A stretch of DNA of 64,000 bases, taken from assembly GCF_028389875.1 (NCBI RefSeq), contig NC_084663.1, positions 95,903,190 to 95,967,189 of the forward strand, written 5' to 3'. Below, piece by piece: positions 12,468 to 24,425 of this stretch; the first letter of the stretch is position 1; the number at the start of each line of letters is the position of its first letter. This DNA is from Rhea pennata (taxonomy: Eukaryota; Chordata; Aves; Rheiformes; Rheidae). Position numbers and translations under genes: made by a program. The notes under the pieces were generated by a model. That model saw only the letters and a list, made by a program, of their open reading frames with translations, was not told the DNA's origin and ran no database searches.

Positions 12468-12684
12468 GGCAAAGGGTTGACATAATAAAGATGCAAGTAT
12501 TACTGAGAATGCTCTTTAATAATTATACTACCTTATGTTTTCCCTCAAGAATATGGTTAATTGACTAGAAAAATTTATTCAGAGTTTTTATGTTTAACAA
12601 TATCAAACAGTTTAGAAACACTCCTTTCATGCTCTAATAAAAGATTGAAGTGTGGGCAGGTTATAGAGCAAAAAACCAAACATC

Positions 12685-14108
12685 AGTCTTTCAGAGAGAT
12701 ATTGCCTGAGGACTGGAAGAAAGCCAATGTCACTCCAGTCTTCAAAAAGGGCAAGAAGGAGGACCCAGGCAACTACAGGCTGGTCAGCCTCACCTCCATC
12801 CCTGGAAAAGCGGTGGAACAGCTCATTCTCGTCATCTCCAAGCATATGGAGGAAAAGGTGATCAGGAGTAGCCAGCATGGATTCACCAAGGGGAAATCCT
12901 GCTTAGGACAAATCTGATGGCCTTCTCTGATGGCATAACTGGCTGGGTAGATGAGGGGAGAGCAGTGGACGTCATGTACCTTGACTTCAGCAAGGCTTTT
13001 GACACTGTCTCCCATAACATCCTTGTAGATAAGCTCAGGAAGCATAGGTTAGACGAGTGGACAGTGAGGTGGATTGAGAACTGGCTGAAAGGCAGAGCTC
13101 AGAGGGTCATCATCAGTGGCGCGGATTCTAGTTGGAGCCCCCAGGGCTCAGTCCTGGGTCCCATCCTGTTCAGCTTCTTCATCAATGACCTGGATGAAGG
13201 GACAGAGTGCATCCTCAGCAAGTTGGCCAATGCTACCAAGCTGGGAGGAGAGGCTGATCCAGCTGAGGGCTGTTCTGCCATTCAGAGACACCTGGACAGG
13301 CTGGAGAGTTGGGCGGACAGGAACCTGCTGAGGTTCAACAAGGGCAAGTGCAGAGTTCTGCACCTAGGCAGAAATAACCCTAGGCACCAGTACAGGCTGG
13401 AGGCTGACCTTCTGGAGAGCATCTCTGCAGAGAAGGAGCTGGGAGTGCTGGTGGATGACAAATTGACCATGAGCCAGCAATGTGCCCTTGTGGCCAAGAA
13501 GGCCAATGGCATCCTGGGGTGCATTTGGAAGAGTGTTGCCAGCAGGTGGAAGGAGGTGATCCTGCCGCTCTGCTCAGCCCTGGTGAGGCCTCATCTGGAG
13601 TACTGTGTCCAGTTCTGGACTCCCCAGGACAAGAGAGACATGGATCTACTGGAGAGAGTCCAGTGTAGGGCTATGAGGTTGATCAGAAGGCTGGAGCACC
13701 TGCCCTAGGAGGAACGGCTGTGAGAGCTGGGCCTCTTCAGCTTGGGGAAGAGAAGACTGAGGGGGGATCTTATCAATGTGTGTAAGTACCTGAAGGGGGG
13801 GTGTCAAGGGGACGGGGCCAAACTCTTTCCAGTAGTGTCATGTGACAGGACAAGAGTCAATGTGCAGAAATTGAAGCACAGGAAGTTCCACTTGACCGTG
13901 AGGGGGAATTTCTTCCCTGTGAGAGTGACGGAGCACTGACACAGGTTGCCCAGAGAGGTTGTGGAGTCTCCTTCTCTGGAGATCTTCAAGGCCTGGCTGG
14001 ATGTAACCCTGTCTAACATGCTCTAGGTGACCCTGCTTGAACAGGGAGGTTGGACTAGATGATCTCCAGAGGTCCCTTCCAACCTTACTGGTTCTATGAT
14101 TTTATGAT
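12685..14108 (+). mobile_element. CR1 LINE, 5'-truncated, copy A
   Basis: This is a chicken-repeat-1 type non-LTR retrotransposon fragment of about 1.4 kb. It begins inside ORF2 (TTGCCTGAGGACTGGAAGAA) and runs to the CR1 3' end: GGTTGGACTAGATGATCTCC at about 14049, the CCCTTCCAACC stretch, then the short terminal repeat TTCTATGATTTTATGAT. The 5' UTR, ORF1, the endonuclease domain and the front of the reverse transcriptase are missing, as expected from target-primed reverse transcription that stops early. CR1 ends in a short octamer-like repeat rather than poly(A), and this copy does too. The 5' edge is uncertain by a few tens of bases. No target-site duplication is evident. Confidence 0.95.
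12690..14026 (+). pseudogene. CR1 ORF2 reverse transcriptase, inactivated (copy A)
   Basis: The protein would be a LINE reverse transcriptase that copies CR1 RNA at a nicked chromosomal target. The first part is open to TGA at 12915, where about 2 extra bases shift the frame. The frame starting at 12917 then carries the palm motif-A region [16 protein letters not shown] with its aspartate and the GSVLGPILF box. The catalytic box expected to read F-A-D-D reads L-A-N-A (13223-13234). The typical C-terminal blocks LEYCVQFW and [14 protein letters not shown] follow. Relative to copy B, 18 nt are missing in frame just before GSVLGP. In-frame stops lie at 13706, 13721 and 13937, and the natural stop is TAG at 14024-14026. 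It cannot make an active enzyme. One frameshift and three stops suggest moderate age. Confidence 0.92.
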
Positions 14109-14269
14109 ATCACAACCCCTTGAAAGGTCTCAGACTTCGTGAAATATATGTGAAATATGAAGCACACAATGTGTTTGACTGTCAGAGGACAATGAGACTA
14201 AATGTTGAGCTAAAACCCTCTGTATTCTTCCTAAAATTTCGGTCTGGGCAGTTAAAGACTTTCTGAAGG
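14109..14269. other. Spacer between CR1 copy A and hexanucleotide array
   Basis: About 160 bp of AT-rich sequence with nothing recognisable. Confidence 0.6.
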
Positions 14270-14584
14270 CCTCTCCCTCTCCCTCTCCCTCTCCCTCTCC
14301 CTCTCCCTCTCCCTCTCCCTCTCCCTCTCCCTCTCCCTCTCCCTCTCCCTCTCCCTCTCCCTCTCCCTCTCCCTCTCCCTCTCCCTCTCCCTCTCCCTCT
14401 CCCTCTCCCTCTCCCTCTCCCTCTCCCTCTCCCTCTCCCTCTCCCTCTCCCTCTCCCTCTCCCTCTCCCTCTCCCTCTCCCTCTCCCTCTCCCTCTCCCT
14501 CTCCCTCTCCCTCTCCCTCTCCCTCTCCCTCTCCCTCTCCCTCTCCCTCTCCCTCTCCCTCTCCCTCTCCCTCTCCCTCTCCCT
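14270..14584. repeat. Perfect hexanucleotide microsatellite (CCCTCT)n / (AGAGGG)n
   Basis: About 52 uninterrupted copies of CCCTCT on the plus strand (315 bp); I see no interruption in the rows. The complement is (GGGAGA)n, a regular series of G triplets spaced by three bases, which can form G-quadruplexes. The array is pure homopurine/homopyrimidine with mirror symmetry, so it can also form triplex (H-DNA). The minus-strand Gly-Glu open frame over it (14130-14594) is only the translation of the repeat. Its length is likely polymorphic. Confidence 0.98.
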
Positions 14585-16006
14585 GAACTTTCAATGTCTT
14601 ATGTATCTTAGGGCTTTGTGAAAGCTCAGCTCTGAAGCAAGATATTTCTTAGTCATTTGACTAAGAGAGCCATTAACACAAATGATGGGAAAAGAGGCAA
14701 ATGTTACTGAATGCAGTAGAGGTGAATATACCTATGGGATGCATAAGGTAGGAACGTCTTCAAAATTTTTATACTGTTTGTATGAATTACTATTCAACCA
14801 GTGCATGAAAGAGGATGGTATGTCTAATATAGATTCAGCTGTTGTCCACAGCTTGGAGATGTTTATGATGGGGAATATCACAATTAATGTAATAAAACAT
14901 GAACAAGTACAATTTCATGTCAGTATGCTTCATCTGCATGATAAGGACAGATCTTACTAGTGTTAGCAGTAAGGATGGACAGTACAGATTGTTTAACTGA
15001 GATTCTTGTCTAATTGCTTCCGACAAATTCAGGCCAAGCTGCACTCTACTCTCACCTTTTTCTAAAGGTTTACTGAGCTATGCTCCTTACATGATGACTT
15101 CCCTTCAAGGTGTATTCTTACAACTTAGTTTCTGACTTCCTTCTGCCTGGATTTGGATTTCTGGATAGATTTTGGATGGACTTCATGGATTCAGGTATTC
15201 TTAAGGTTGTAAAGACTTTAGGTTGATACTCTCTTAGGCGCTCTCTGACTAGAAACTCAGAGCTGAATTCTGGAGCCCATCCCCTCCTCTCTCACTTATA
15301 AAATAAAGTGGGAACTGAGGATCAAATGTCCTGCGTACCTTGGAGATCAGCTCTTGACATTGAATACTAGGAGACTTGAATTCAGTGCTGAAAGTTGCAG
15401 AGGCTATTAAAAACAAACAAACAATCTGTTAGTGATCTGATGCAAAATCCAGACCTGCTCACTTGAATTCATTCCCTTTTGAATACATGTATGTGTCTGT
15501 CTAAAATCTTAAAAAGTGCTTGTCAGAACATGTTTTGTAAGAAAGACTTGATTGTACCTTCAGATGGCATTTTTGTTTGTTGTTATTTGTGACAAGTTTT
15601 AATAGTTATTAACCCGTGGGGGGGAAAAAGAAAGCTTGTAACAGAAACCTTGACAGACCCCTTAACTACTGCAGCATTGGTGGGCACCAGCCTAGTGTTT
15701 GTAAACCACCTCAGTAATTTTTAATCTAACTATAATCAGTAGGTATTGACTATTGTATTCAACATCAAGATTCATTTACCTGAGAGGTAAATATTGGTGA
15801 GAGCAAAGTTAGGGTCAATACATCCCTCAAGGGACTGTTAATCTTCTGTAGACTGAAAAGGAAGTCAATATTAGCATTATTTCATGATTCTAGTATAAAA
15901 GTTTGTTATATGTGCGCACACAAAGAGGAAAAAACTACTGAAAATAACTATTTCTCCAGGGGGGCCTCTATGTAGCGTTTAAGTCATGAAAGTGAATTAT
16001 TTGTAC

Positions 16007-16029
16007 AAAAAAAAAAAAAAAAAAAAAAA
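16007..16029. repeat. Poly(A) tract, 23 nt
   Basis: An uninterrupted A run preceded by a TTTGTAC sequence. There is no AATAAA at the expected distance and no recognisable retrocopy. Confidence 0.9.
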
Positions 16030-17400
16030 GATGCAGTCTAGGTTTGAGCGCACAGCCAAGGAAGGTCGTGAGATGTAGTAAAAGGAAATGGCAGTTCCCA
16101 AGGACTGTTTGTTCATGGTGGAAAATCCTGCTAAGTGCTCAACATCTTGTTTTTAATGCCTTAGAGCATGAGAGGCACTGTGCTTATCCATATCAGAATA
16201 ACCAAGTGATTACTGCTTGGCAGGCTGATAGTCCACAGAGCTGAGAATGAGGCAGGACCCTGCTGTAAGTGTGGCTGGTGAACTGGTTATGCTGCGTCTC
16301 ACTGTCTGCCTTCCTGGACAGTTACCTGAATTGGAGTTGAAATCTGAGTTTTGAACTGAATGTGTTCTTTGTATCAGCTTGCTCCCTGTTTGTCCCTCCA
16401 AAGGCCTCTGCTCAGTTCTTCTGCTCTTTTCCCATTGTGTCTGGTCTGGGTAGAAATCTTAGAAATGATCTTACTCTTGTGAGTATTTCCATCAAGATCT
16501 GCGAATGAAATGCTTTTTGAAAACCATAATGAACTTCCAGAGAATGTAATACGCCTATTTTGGATGTCCTCTTCTGATTTGCTATTTGCAGGGTAGAGCA
16601 GTAACAACATAGCGTTACAAGAAAGGTGAATACACAGTGATACCAAGTAACTGCTTAATGCATGTATGCAAAATATGAGGTCTTGCCATTGCCATATGGA
16701 GATGGTCTGAAAAGTTACTCTGGACTTGTGAAACAAGAGAACCATTTTGAGGGCCTTGCAATTTCTACTTTATTCCTTGGTGTTTCAGATGCATTTGAAA
16801 TGGAGAGGTTTTTCACGCTGATGCTATAATACAGCATTGTTCTTGCTGTATGTGTCTTAAATGGCGTTTGCCTTTTGATGAAGCATACTGTAACCCTGTT
16901 GTTAGTAGTACTGTGGTTAGTGATTTTGGTCTCACTCCTTGATCTGCTTTTTGGGGAATATTGTCAAATTCTAAGCAGCTAAGCAAGGAGCAGGTTTCAC
17001 TAGGAAACAAAATTGGCTTTCCCTGATTCATGATTTGTTATTCCTCTTGTATTGATACGGCAGCTTAAAGATTTGTTCATTCGCTCAGGGAGTAGAAATA
17101 ATGTGTGACTTGGGAACCTGCTGAAACACATTGGATAATAGGTAGAGAACAGTAGAAGCAAACAAGCTTGCAGACAAACCCGTAGGGTAAATTTCCTTCG
17201 TATAAATTATTCAGTGAATAATTTGCAAACAAGGAGTACATTGGCAGAAAATGGGTTTGGTTTGTGAATGAATCACAAAGAGGAAATAGATTTGAAATCA
17301 CCAGACCATTTTACTCACAACAAGTAATTGGACTGGCTCATATTCTCCCTTAGGATAATCTGTAACTTTAAAAATTCATGTATTTCACAGAGCTGTGTAA

Positions 17401-17423
17401 TTTTTTTTTTTTTTTTTTTTTTT
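17401..17423. repeat. Poly(T) tract, 23 nt
   Basis: An uninterrupted T run with no recognised attached element. Confidence 0.9.
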
Positions 17424-20400
17424 GCAAATAGAAGCATCTGTTTACCTACGTGCCAATCTACGTACTCTGTCATTGCTGTTGGCTGAAGAAATTTTAATTC
17501 AACCAATAAATTGGGAATTTAACATTTAAATGACAAGAATGTGGGTATATTTTACAGGAGATGATATTCAGAAATACACATGCGTAGAACACAAAATATT
17601 AAGAGATCACGGTCAGTTTTTACACTTCAGGCTTTACATTCTAGAAAGTAGTGCTTTGAAAAGTCAGGTCATCTTCAACTTTGAGTCTTATTTGGTATTA
17701 TTTCAGGTTTATCATGATATATCAATAGAATTAGATCAGTATACGACTGGTTTAATATGGTGATGGTTGGATTTTAGTCATTTTAAATTTGAAGGGGAGA
17801 AAAAATGCCTAGTTCTGTGCTTCTAGATACCTGATTTTTAAGAGATACTTTTTAAATAGGAAAAACTTGGTTTTATTGGCTCTTTAAATGTCACATGAAA
17901 ATTTCTTTTGCTATATCTTGTAAACACTCCACATTATATTCCAGAAAAAGTGAACTAGACCATCAAGAAGTAGTTTTCCTTGATTATTGGTAGTTTTGTC
18001 CACTTTAAAAAAATTTCCTTATTTGAAATTTTCATTGCCTTTTAGAGTGAAGTTGATTAGCCTCTCTTAAGGAACTGCAAAGTGCCACCTGTCAAATACT
18101 TCATTACAGCCATAGTGCTTCTGGAAAAGAAGAGCGTCCTGTTATATAATGGCTGTTTTAATCTTCTACATCTTACAATATGGGGATGTTCAGCTCCAGA
18201 CTTGAAGCTAGTTTTTATCTGTGGAAGATTATCTTCAATTCAGCCTTCCTACCAGAACAAAAGAGAAGTGGTTTGGAGTTCAATCAGACAGTTCTACCTC
18301 CTTAATGCTGTCCCAACCTGGAGAGCTTCCTAGAATGAAATGTCGCATACAACATTGCAAAGTGCAAAGAGTGCTGCTATTTTTTTCTAGGTATATGTTA
18401 GAAATACCTACAGCTGATCAGAAAATAAACACCTTTCCCCCCCCTATCCAGAATAACTAATGCTGAAAAATAGAAATCTGCTAATTGTAACTAACTTTAG
18501 TCAACCTGGAGTTTCAACAAGTCAGTATTTTCCAGGATTTTTCCTCACTATTGCTGTAATACTTTCAAGATTTAAAATGGAAATATTTTGTGGAAATTCC
18601 AGTAAAATAATATTTCAGTGGAAATATTTTTACCTTGAGTGTTTTTGAGGGGAAGGAGCAGATTACTTGTTTTCATCTAGCTCTTTTGAGTAATTTCCTG
18701 ACACTGGTCATGATTTTAGATTAGAAAAAAAATATAAAAAATAATCTGCATATGCATGATTGGTTATTGTGTCAAGGATGCTACAATCTGACCCTCCTAT
18801 TAAACTGTAGTAACAGTAAGTTTTGTTACAATTTTACAGGATTGGAGCAATTCCTGTTTTCTAAGTTAATCACTTGTATTTTAGTGAGGAAAAGTTAGAG
18901 CACCATGGTGATCTACTGCAATCAATTCTATGTTAAGGAGATAGATGTTATGTTAGAGACAAGAAAATATTTAAAGAAGACTTTGTACAAAAGCTTCCTA
19001 GGCAGGAAATTTTACCCAAAGTGTTTATTGTTATGTATATATATATTTGCATATATCTTTCTATAAATTGAAAAATGTATGCCCTGTTAATCAGTCATGA
19101 GAGTATCAATTTGTCAAAAAATGATCAGCATTCCATTACAGATTCATGCATTTTCCTTTCACTGTGGAATGGTAGCACAGTTCTGTTTGAAGGATTATTG
19201 TACAATCTAGACTTCCTTCCTTTTAAATACAAATGAGACTGAGATACAAATAACCCAGTAAAAGGAAAGAAATGCTTTTTCTAAAAGCCTAATATTTCAT
19301 TGCAAAGTGTTCATTTGTATCAGGAGTTACTAGCTAGAAATGTTGCAGTTAAGACTAAATGGATGTTGAATTTCTAGGCTCACAGCAGTGGATCCAAACA
19401 ATGCTGCAACCAGTATGACCGTGGGAGCAAGCATGCAGCACTGGACTAACAATTTCTTGTGCTGAGCCCTATGTTAATCAGCTTCCACCCTGTGGATCTC
19501 TCAGATTTGTTTTTAAAGTGAGTTGTCTGTTTTGTCCAGAGCACAGATGTGCTTTTACAGAATATGGTGTATTCAGAAAAGTTCAGAAAACTTTAAGAGT
19601 AGACGTTGCCCATATTTTACTTTGGGTTTGCAGCATACTGGCAGCACACACAGCAACTCTCTCCACTTTTCAGTCTGTTACTCTGAAATATGCCCCTTTA
19701 CTTTTGTACATTACAGGGAGCAAGCTCTACACAGCTCTACAGCTCCATTTTGCTTCCGTGTTGCTTCCATTTGTCAGACTCTCTTCATTTTTTACCTTCT
19801 CATGTTCTTCATGACACTTACTCAGGATATTTACATATCTCCCCTCCTGCCCATTGTTTTAACTTCTGAAAGTGCATAAGGTCTTCTCTAATCTTGTGTG
19901 AAAACCAGAAATACCTGCCCCGCTTTAAGATCTCTTGCAAGGAAGGACTTTCCTTACTGCCAAGCGAGCTGTAGAGAGCAAGAGCAGGTTAAGGGTAATG
20001 TCAGTCTCATCAGAGCCCTCTTGTGAATTCAGTTCTACTTTGGTAGAGCCGTCAGTACTGAAGCTGGTAAGATGCATTGCCAGAGTATTGGGCTTTGCTT
20101 GTATTGTTTATTAAATTTGAGTCTGGATCATTTGGCCTGAAATATCCTTCTGTTTGTCTATAGAAGCCACAGTCTCATGCTGAAATGCCATCCAAATCTT
20201 GGCTTTAGGACTTCTCAAGGGCTCAGAGCAGAGCTTGGCAGAGCAGTGTTAGGCTGAACAGAAGAGAAGCTGCATTGCAGCTACTTTTTGCTGTTCCCTA
20301 ATTCTTCTCCTTTGTATGAAAAGCCCAAGGCTTCCCCTTCCCTTTCCCCCCTCCCTTCCCTTCTCCCTTGTCACGCCCAGCTCTAGTGCTGGCTTGGAAT

Positions 20401-22852
20401 GGATGTAGGTGATAGAAGTAGTTGCAGCCTCTTAGGGCTGAGTATGCAGTAGGTGATTTCTGAGTGTGTTTTGAGCATTTTACCTGCTGGGAGCAAGGGG
20501 AACTGGTAAATGGGGGAAATCTGTGAGCTCTGAGCAGCCTGATAGAACATACATCACTGATAAAGCAGCCAGTAGCTGAGTTGGTTGTGTGTGGATGCTC
20601 TGTCCACGTGTCTTGAGAAGGAGACATCACACTCTGCTTTTTCATGAAAGACGAGAAAAGAGTATTTCTTATCCCTTTACTGTCATAGAAGTGTCTGATG
20701 TTTGTGCTGGAAGGAGCTTGCTTTCTTGCCTTGTTATGAGGTCTTTTCCTGTGCTTTCCTTAGAGATGTGGAGTTAGGAATGGAAAGCTTGTGAGCTACT
20801 TCGCTTTTATTTGCTTAGTGCTTTTGGGGGACCTAAGAGCATGCACTTGAAAATTACCAACCTCATTAATCATAATGCAGTGATCTTATGAAGCAAGCAG
20901 CATGCATTTGTAGGCCTTGAATGAACAGGGCCTTTGCTTGGTTTCAAAAATACTGGGTGCTACCTGCCTTTGCTTGGCAGGCTTTGGTTGTCAACTGAAA
21001 GTGGGGGAAGAGAGATGAGATTGCTCTGGCAGACTAACTTTTCCTTCTCTTGTTGGCAAAAGAAGGAATACTTGATTAGCATCAAGCTAAGATGATGTGA
21101 CAAGGACATTCCCGTTGGAGTTGGGAAATGTCAGGTTCCCTATGTGGAAGTGAAATGTTTAAAAAATGAGGACAGTCTCCACATTTCCTCTAGACTCTTC
21201 ATATAGCTTATATCAGCTCAGAGACTGATTAGGCTTCTGTCTCTGGTATGCTATCTTTGTGACTTCCTTCCATGCACCATCTGCCCTTGACGTTAAGAAA
21301 AGTAGCCTAGGTTTCTGTGCGTCTTAATAACATTTAACTGGGTACCCTTCCTTTTCCTGATCCAATATTTTGGAATAGGGTTTAAGAAGTCCTTATTGGG
21401 GCCTGGAGGTTGGAGAGAATTTTCATTGCAGAACTTTCTTATTCTTCAATAAGATAAAGTGGCCAGAAGTCAAAAGTTTAGTTAAACCTGAAAAGTCATT
21501 CTTATTTCTGTAGCATTTTAACTATGCCTTGTATCTGTTCTTCACAGATATCAAACATTCCAAATACTTTTGGCAAATGTCATTTTTAATGTCCTCTGAC
21601 CAGGAAGCTCCTCAATAATGAGCCAGTGGCACTTGCACACACTGGGCAGAAAGATTATTTCCACAGGCTCACACTTAGGCAGCACTGAATGATGGAGTTA
21701 AATGGAAATCACTGGCTTCTGCAGGCAGCTCCTTCAGAAGGCTATGGACAGAGTTCCCAGAAGAGAGCAGAATCTGGCAGTGTCTGAAATCACCTTGCTG
21801 ACTTGGGAAGTAGACCTGGCTGGGGTTAGCTTCTCTGCTTCTCTCCTACTTTGTTCTCATTTGCTTCCATGTATTAAGATGAGGGACCAGAGAATGCAAG
21901 CATCACGACTTCTTACTCTGTCTGTGTGACTACAGGAGGTACAGGTCAGACCCTCCAGAGAGCTGCTTCTGCAGTGTTTGCTCTTCACATTGCTATGTGC
22001 GCTTCTGTTCTCCTCTCTTGCAGGCAGCCAACTAGTTGGAACAGAGTGAAGAACAACTAGAGAAGGATCCAAGGAACAAGTAATTAAACTGCTATGCCTG
22101 GGGCTTTTACTCGTGGGAGATGGGAAAGGAAGGAGCGAGGGCAGAGACCCTTGGGTTCTAGTGCCTCCCCTTGAGTTTAGCGCATCATCTCTGAAACACT
22201 GGAAATGTTTGAAACATGCTTTTCTCTCCTGTCCATCACCCAGGTACTGCTATTACAGTGTGTTTCAGGTTTCTAATTTTTTTAAAATGCTCTTTTATCA
22301 TAGGGTATTTTTGCCCGTCTCATCTTATAGATGTGTGGTGGGAACCAGCTAGTCTTTTGTTTGCTGCAGGCTAGTTTGGAATGTGACACCAATGTATTTT
22401 TCCTGGTTTGTTTCCAAATAACATTTCTGTCTTTCTGCATGCCTCTCGCACAGTGTTAGCAAAGTGGTGGGGTAATTTGCCTTGGTTCTTGAAATCTGCA
22501 GCAGGAGGCATCAGGGAGAAGTCTATAACTAAATGTTTGCAGTGGCACAGAGCTGAGAGAAAAGCTTCAAGGGTAATGTTCTGTTCTTAATCTAATGATG
22601 TTCCTTGTTCAGTATTAGTAGAAAATGACTTTCTGCATTTCTTCATATTGCTATATAATAAACAACAGCATAATACTCAAAATATGAAGTAATTTAATAA
22701 GTTTGGGCAGTGTTATAGATAATGGGTAACTATGCACAGGAGTATAGTAAATCTTGAATGTTAGTTTTATTTCATTACCAAGTTTGAATGCAATGTTCCG
22801 CAGCATTGCATTAGCGTAACAACTATCATGCTGTACGAGGGATGATTACTGT

Positions 22853-22945
22853 CAGATCTGACTAAGCAGTTTTACTTCTGTGGCCTCCAGTATCATCAGA
22901 TTTAACGAACTATGCTTGGTCAACACCTGGATGGAAGACCTCCAG
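22853..22945 (+). mobile_element. Possible 5S rRNA-derived SINE remnant (SINE3/AmnSINE1-like)
   Basis: Positions 22913-22942 read GCTTGGTCAACACCTGGATG followed by GAAGACCTCC. This resembles the 3' part of the 5S rRNA internal promoter (box C: TGGTTAGTACTTGGATGGGAGACC), mostly with transition differences. The preceding ATCAGATTTAACGAACTA could correspond to the GTCTGATCTCGGAAGCTA stretch if the box A part is deleted. AmnSINE1 and related amniote SINEs have a 5S-derived head, so an old SINE is the simplest reading. The rest of the element is not recognised, and chance similarity cannot be excluded. Confidence 0.4.
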
Positions 22946-24261
22946 TGAAGATTTATGTACAGTAGGAAGCAGTCCTAGTATCTCAATTAAGCAGGCATTT
23001 CCCCACGCAGTCCAGACTAAACCAACGCCTCTGAGGTAGTGTTACGCCTGCTAAGGCTTGCAGATGGAGCTTCTGCTTTCAGATATAATGGACTACTGAG
23101 ACACAGGCCAAATATTCAGTCTTCAAAATAGATTCTGTGGTTTCTTTTAATCTTTTTGCTAAAGCAAGCTTTTCAGTATGTATTATCACATTGTCCTGTG
23201 GCTGCCTTTTAATGACCAGTGAAATGTTCTCTAATGGATTATAAAGATGGTGAAGAACTCTGCTGTCTGACATATATTAATGATTAAAGGGAGTATAAGG
23301 AAATCAATTTTTATCAGCCACTGCAAGGCAGATGGAATTTGTTGCGTGTATTTCTTTTTTCTTCTGTGCCCATTTTCCCAGTCTGCCTCTACCCACCATG
23401 GTGCTTTTATAGTGCAAGTTAGAGCAAAACAGGAAGACATTTACTAGTTTTCCAGCTAAGCACTGACACTGCCCTTTAGTATTGCCCTGAGAAAAGTCGT
23501 GGCATTTTGCTCTTGCCTGACAGGAGACTGCCAAATGGTGTGGCATTTTGTGATATGCAGGAGCTGGGAGTAAGATTTGGTCCTTAGGCACTAAATCAGT
23601 TAACTCAGTTACATTTGTTTCATCCCCAATAAAGTTTGCTCCTCCTTTACTAAACTCTCAGAGTTTCATGTTTCTGCTTTGTTTTACTCCTTGCAGGCAA
23701 CTCTGTGGGTGTGGAAGAAATTGCACTTCAGGCAGTTGGCAGTTTGAGGCAAATGTGGCGGTTGCCAATTTTAACAAAGATCATGCTGTGCTTTGTCACT
23801 GTGTTGGATTCGTGCATGTTTTACCAGTTTTCAATTTATGGAGGTTTCAGTAAACTGTTTTTCTGATTCCTGCATTTCCACGTGACTTTAACTGAGGAAG
23901 TAGAATACAGTTCTACGTTTTTGTAAGTTTTTTGTAAGAATTTTTTCCTTAGCTTGCATTTTAACAGAAGATCCCAGGAGAGGAGGAACAGGTGCTAATT
24001 CTCAATGAAAAGAAATTGCTGGACTGTATTAAGCTAGGGAGCTCGGAGAGCCAGAGAGCTAGCCACGTATTTCTCCTGTTGGGGGACTATGAGGGTGAAG
24101 AGCTTGCTCTTTACTAGTGATAGATTTAAGGCTACAAAACTCACTTGGATAGGCCTCTAAAACTACTGGTAAGTCACAAGACTGCAGGAAGTATTGCATC
24201 AGCACTAAGCCTTTCAAAGTGCTATAAATGATCAAAATAAGAGCTTCTCTATATTCTAGCC
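22946..24261. other. Non-coding sequence, no gene recognised
   Basis: About 1.3 kb with only short, unsupported open frames on both strands (the longest at 23304-23591, minus, 95 codons). Confidence 0.5.
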
Positions 24262-24425
24262 AGTGGTAATTTATTTTGACTTTCAAAAGAATTTTGATAT
24301 ACTCATTCATAAAAGGCTGCTGAGGGTTCTTGGGTAAATATTATGCCCTTTCAGAGAGGGAACAAAGGCTGAGAATAAATAGCTAATTCTCAGTGTGGAG
24401 GGAGGTTAATAGTGGGGCAGGCTAG
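24262..24425 (+). mobile_element. Ancient CR1-type LINE remnant, copy E (reverse transcriptase palm)
   Basis: The stretch TTTTGACTTTCAAAAGAATT at 24273-24292 corresponds to the reverse transcriptase motif-A region of CR1 LINEs (consensus sense DFQKAFDxVPHxxL). AAAAGGCTGCTGAGGGTTCT follows at 24311, and then an ACAAAGGCTGAGAATAAATA segment near 24362 matching the 'Q-R-V-x-I-N-G' block that comes next. It ends at a sequence like the V-N-S-G block before the S-V-L-G-P motif. It resembles the older CR1 group familiar from turtles and crocodilians more than copies A and B do. Several stops break it. Confidence 0.65.

Larger units (their letters stand above)
14585..22850. other. Non-coding sequence, no gene recognised
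   Basis: About 8.3 kb of AT-rich sequence. The largest open frames (16374-16745 minus, 123 codons; 19523-19879 plus, 118 codons) have no recognisable domain and no good exon borders. Besides the homopolymers listed separately I see no repeat family, RNA gene or CpG island. Donor-like GTAAGT or GTAAGA sites near 16266 and 20070 lack open exons of useful size. Confidence 0.5.

Noticed and set aside
14130-14594. Minus-strand 154-codon Gly-Glu open frame
   Set aside because: It is the translation of the (CCCTCT)n microsatellite; there is no unique coding sequence.
16374-16745. 123-codon minus-strand frame
   Set aside because: No recognisable domain, Cys/Leu/Ser-rich composition typical of random translation, no exon borders.
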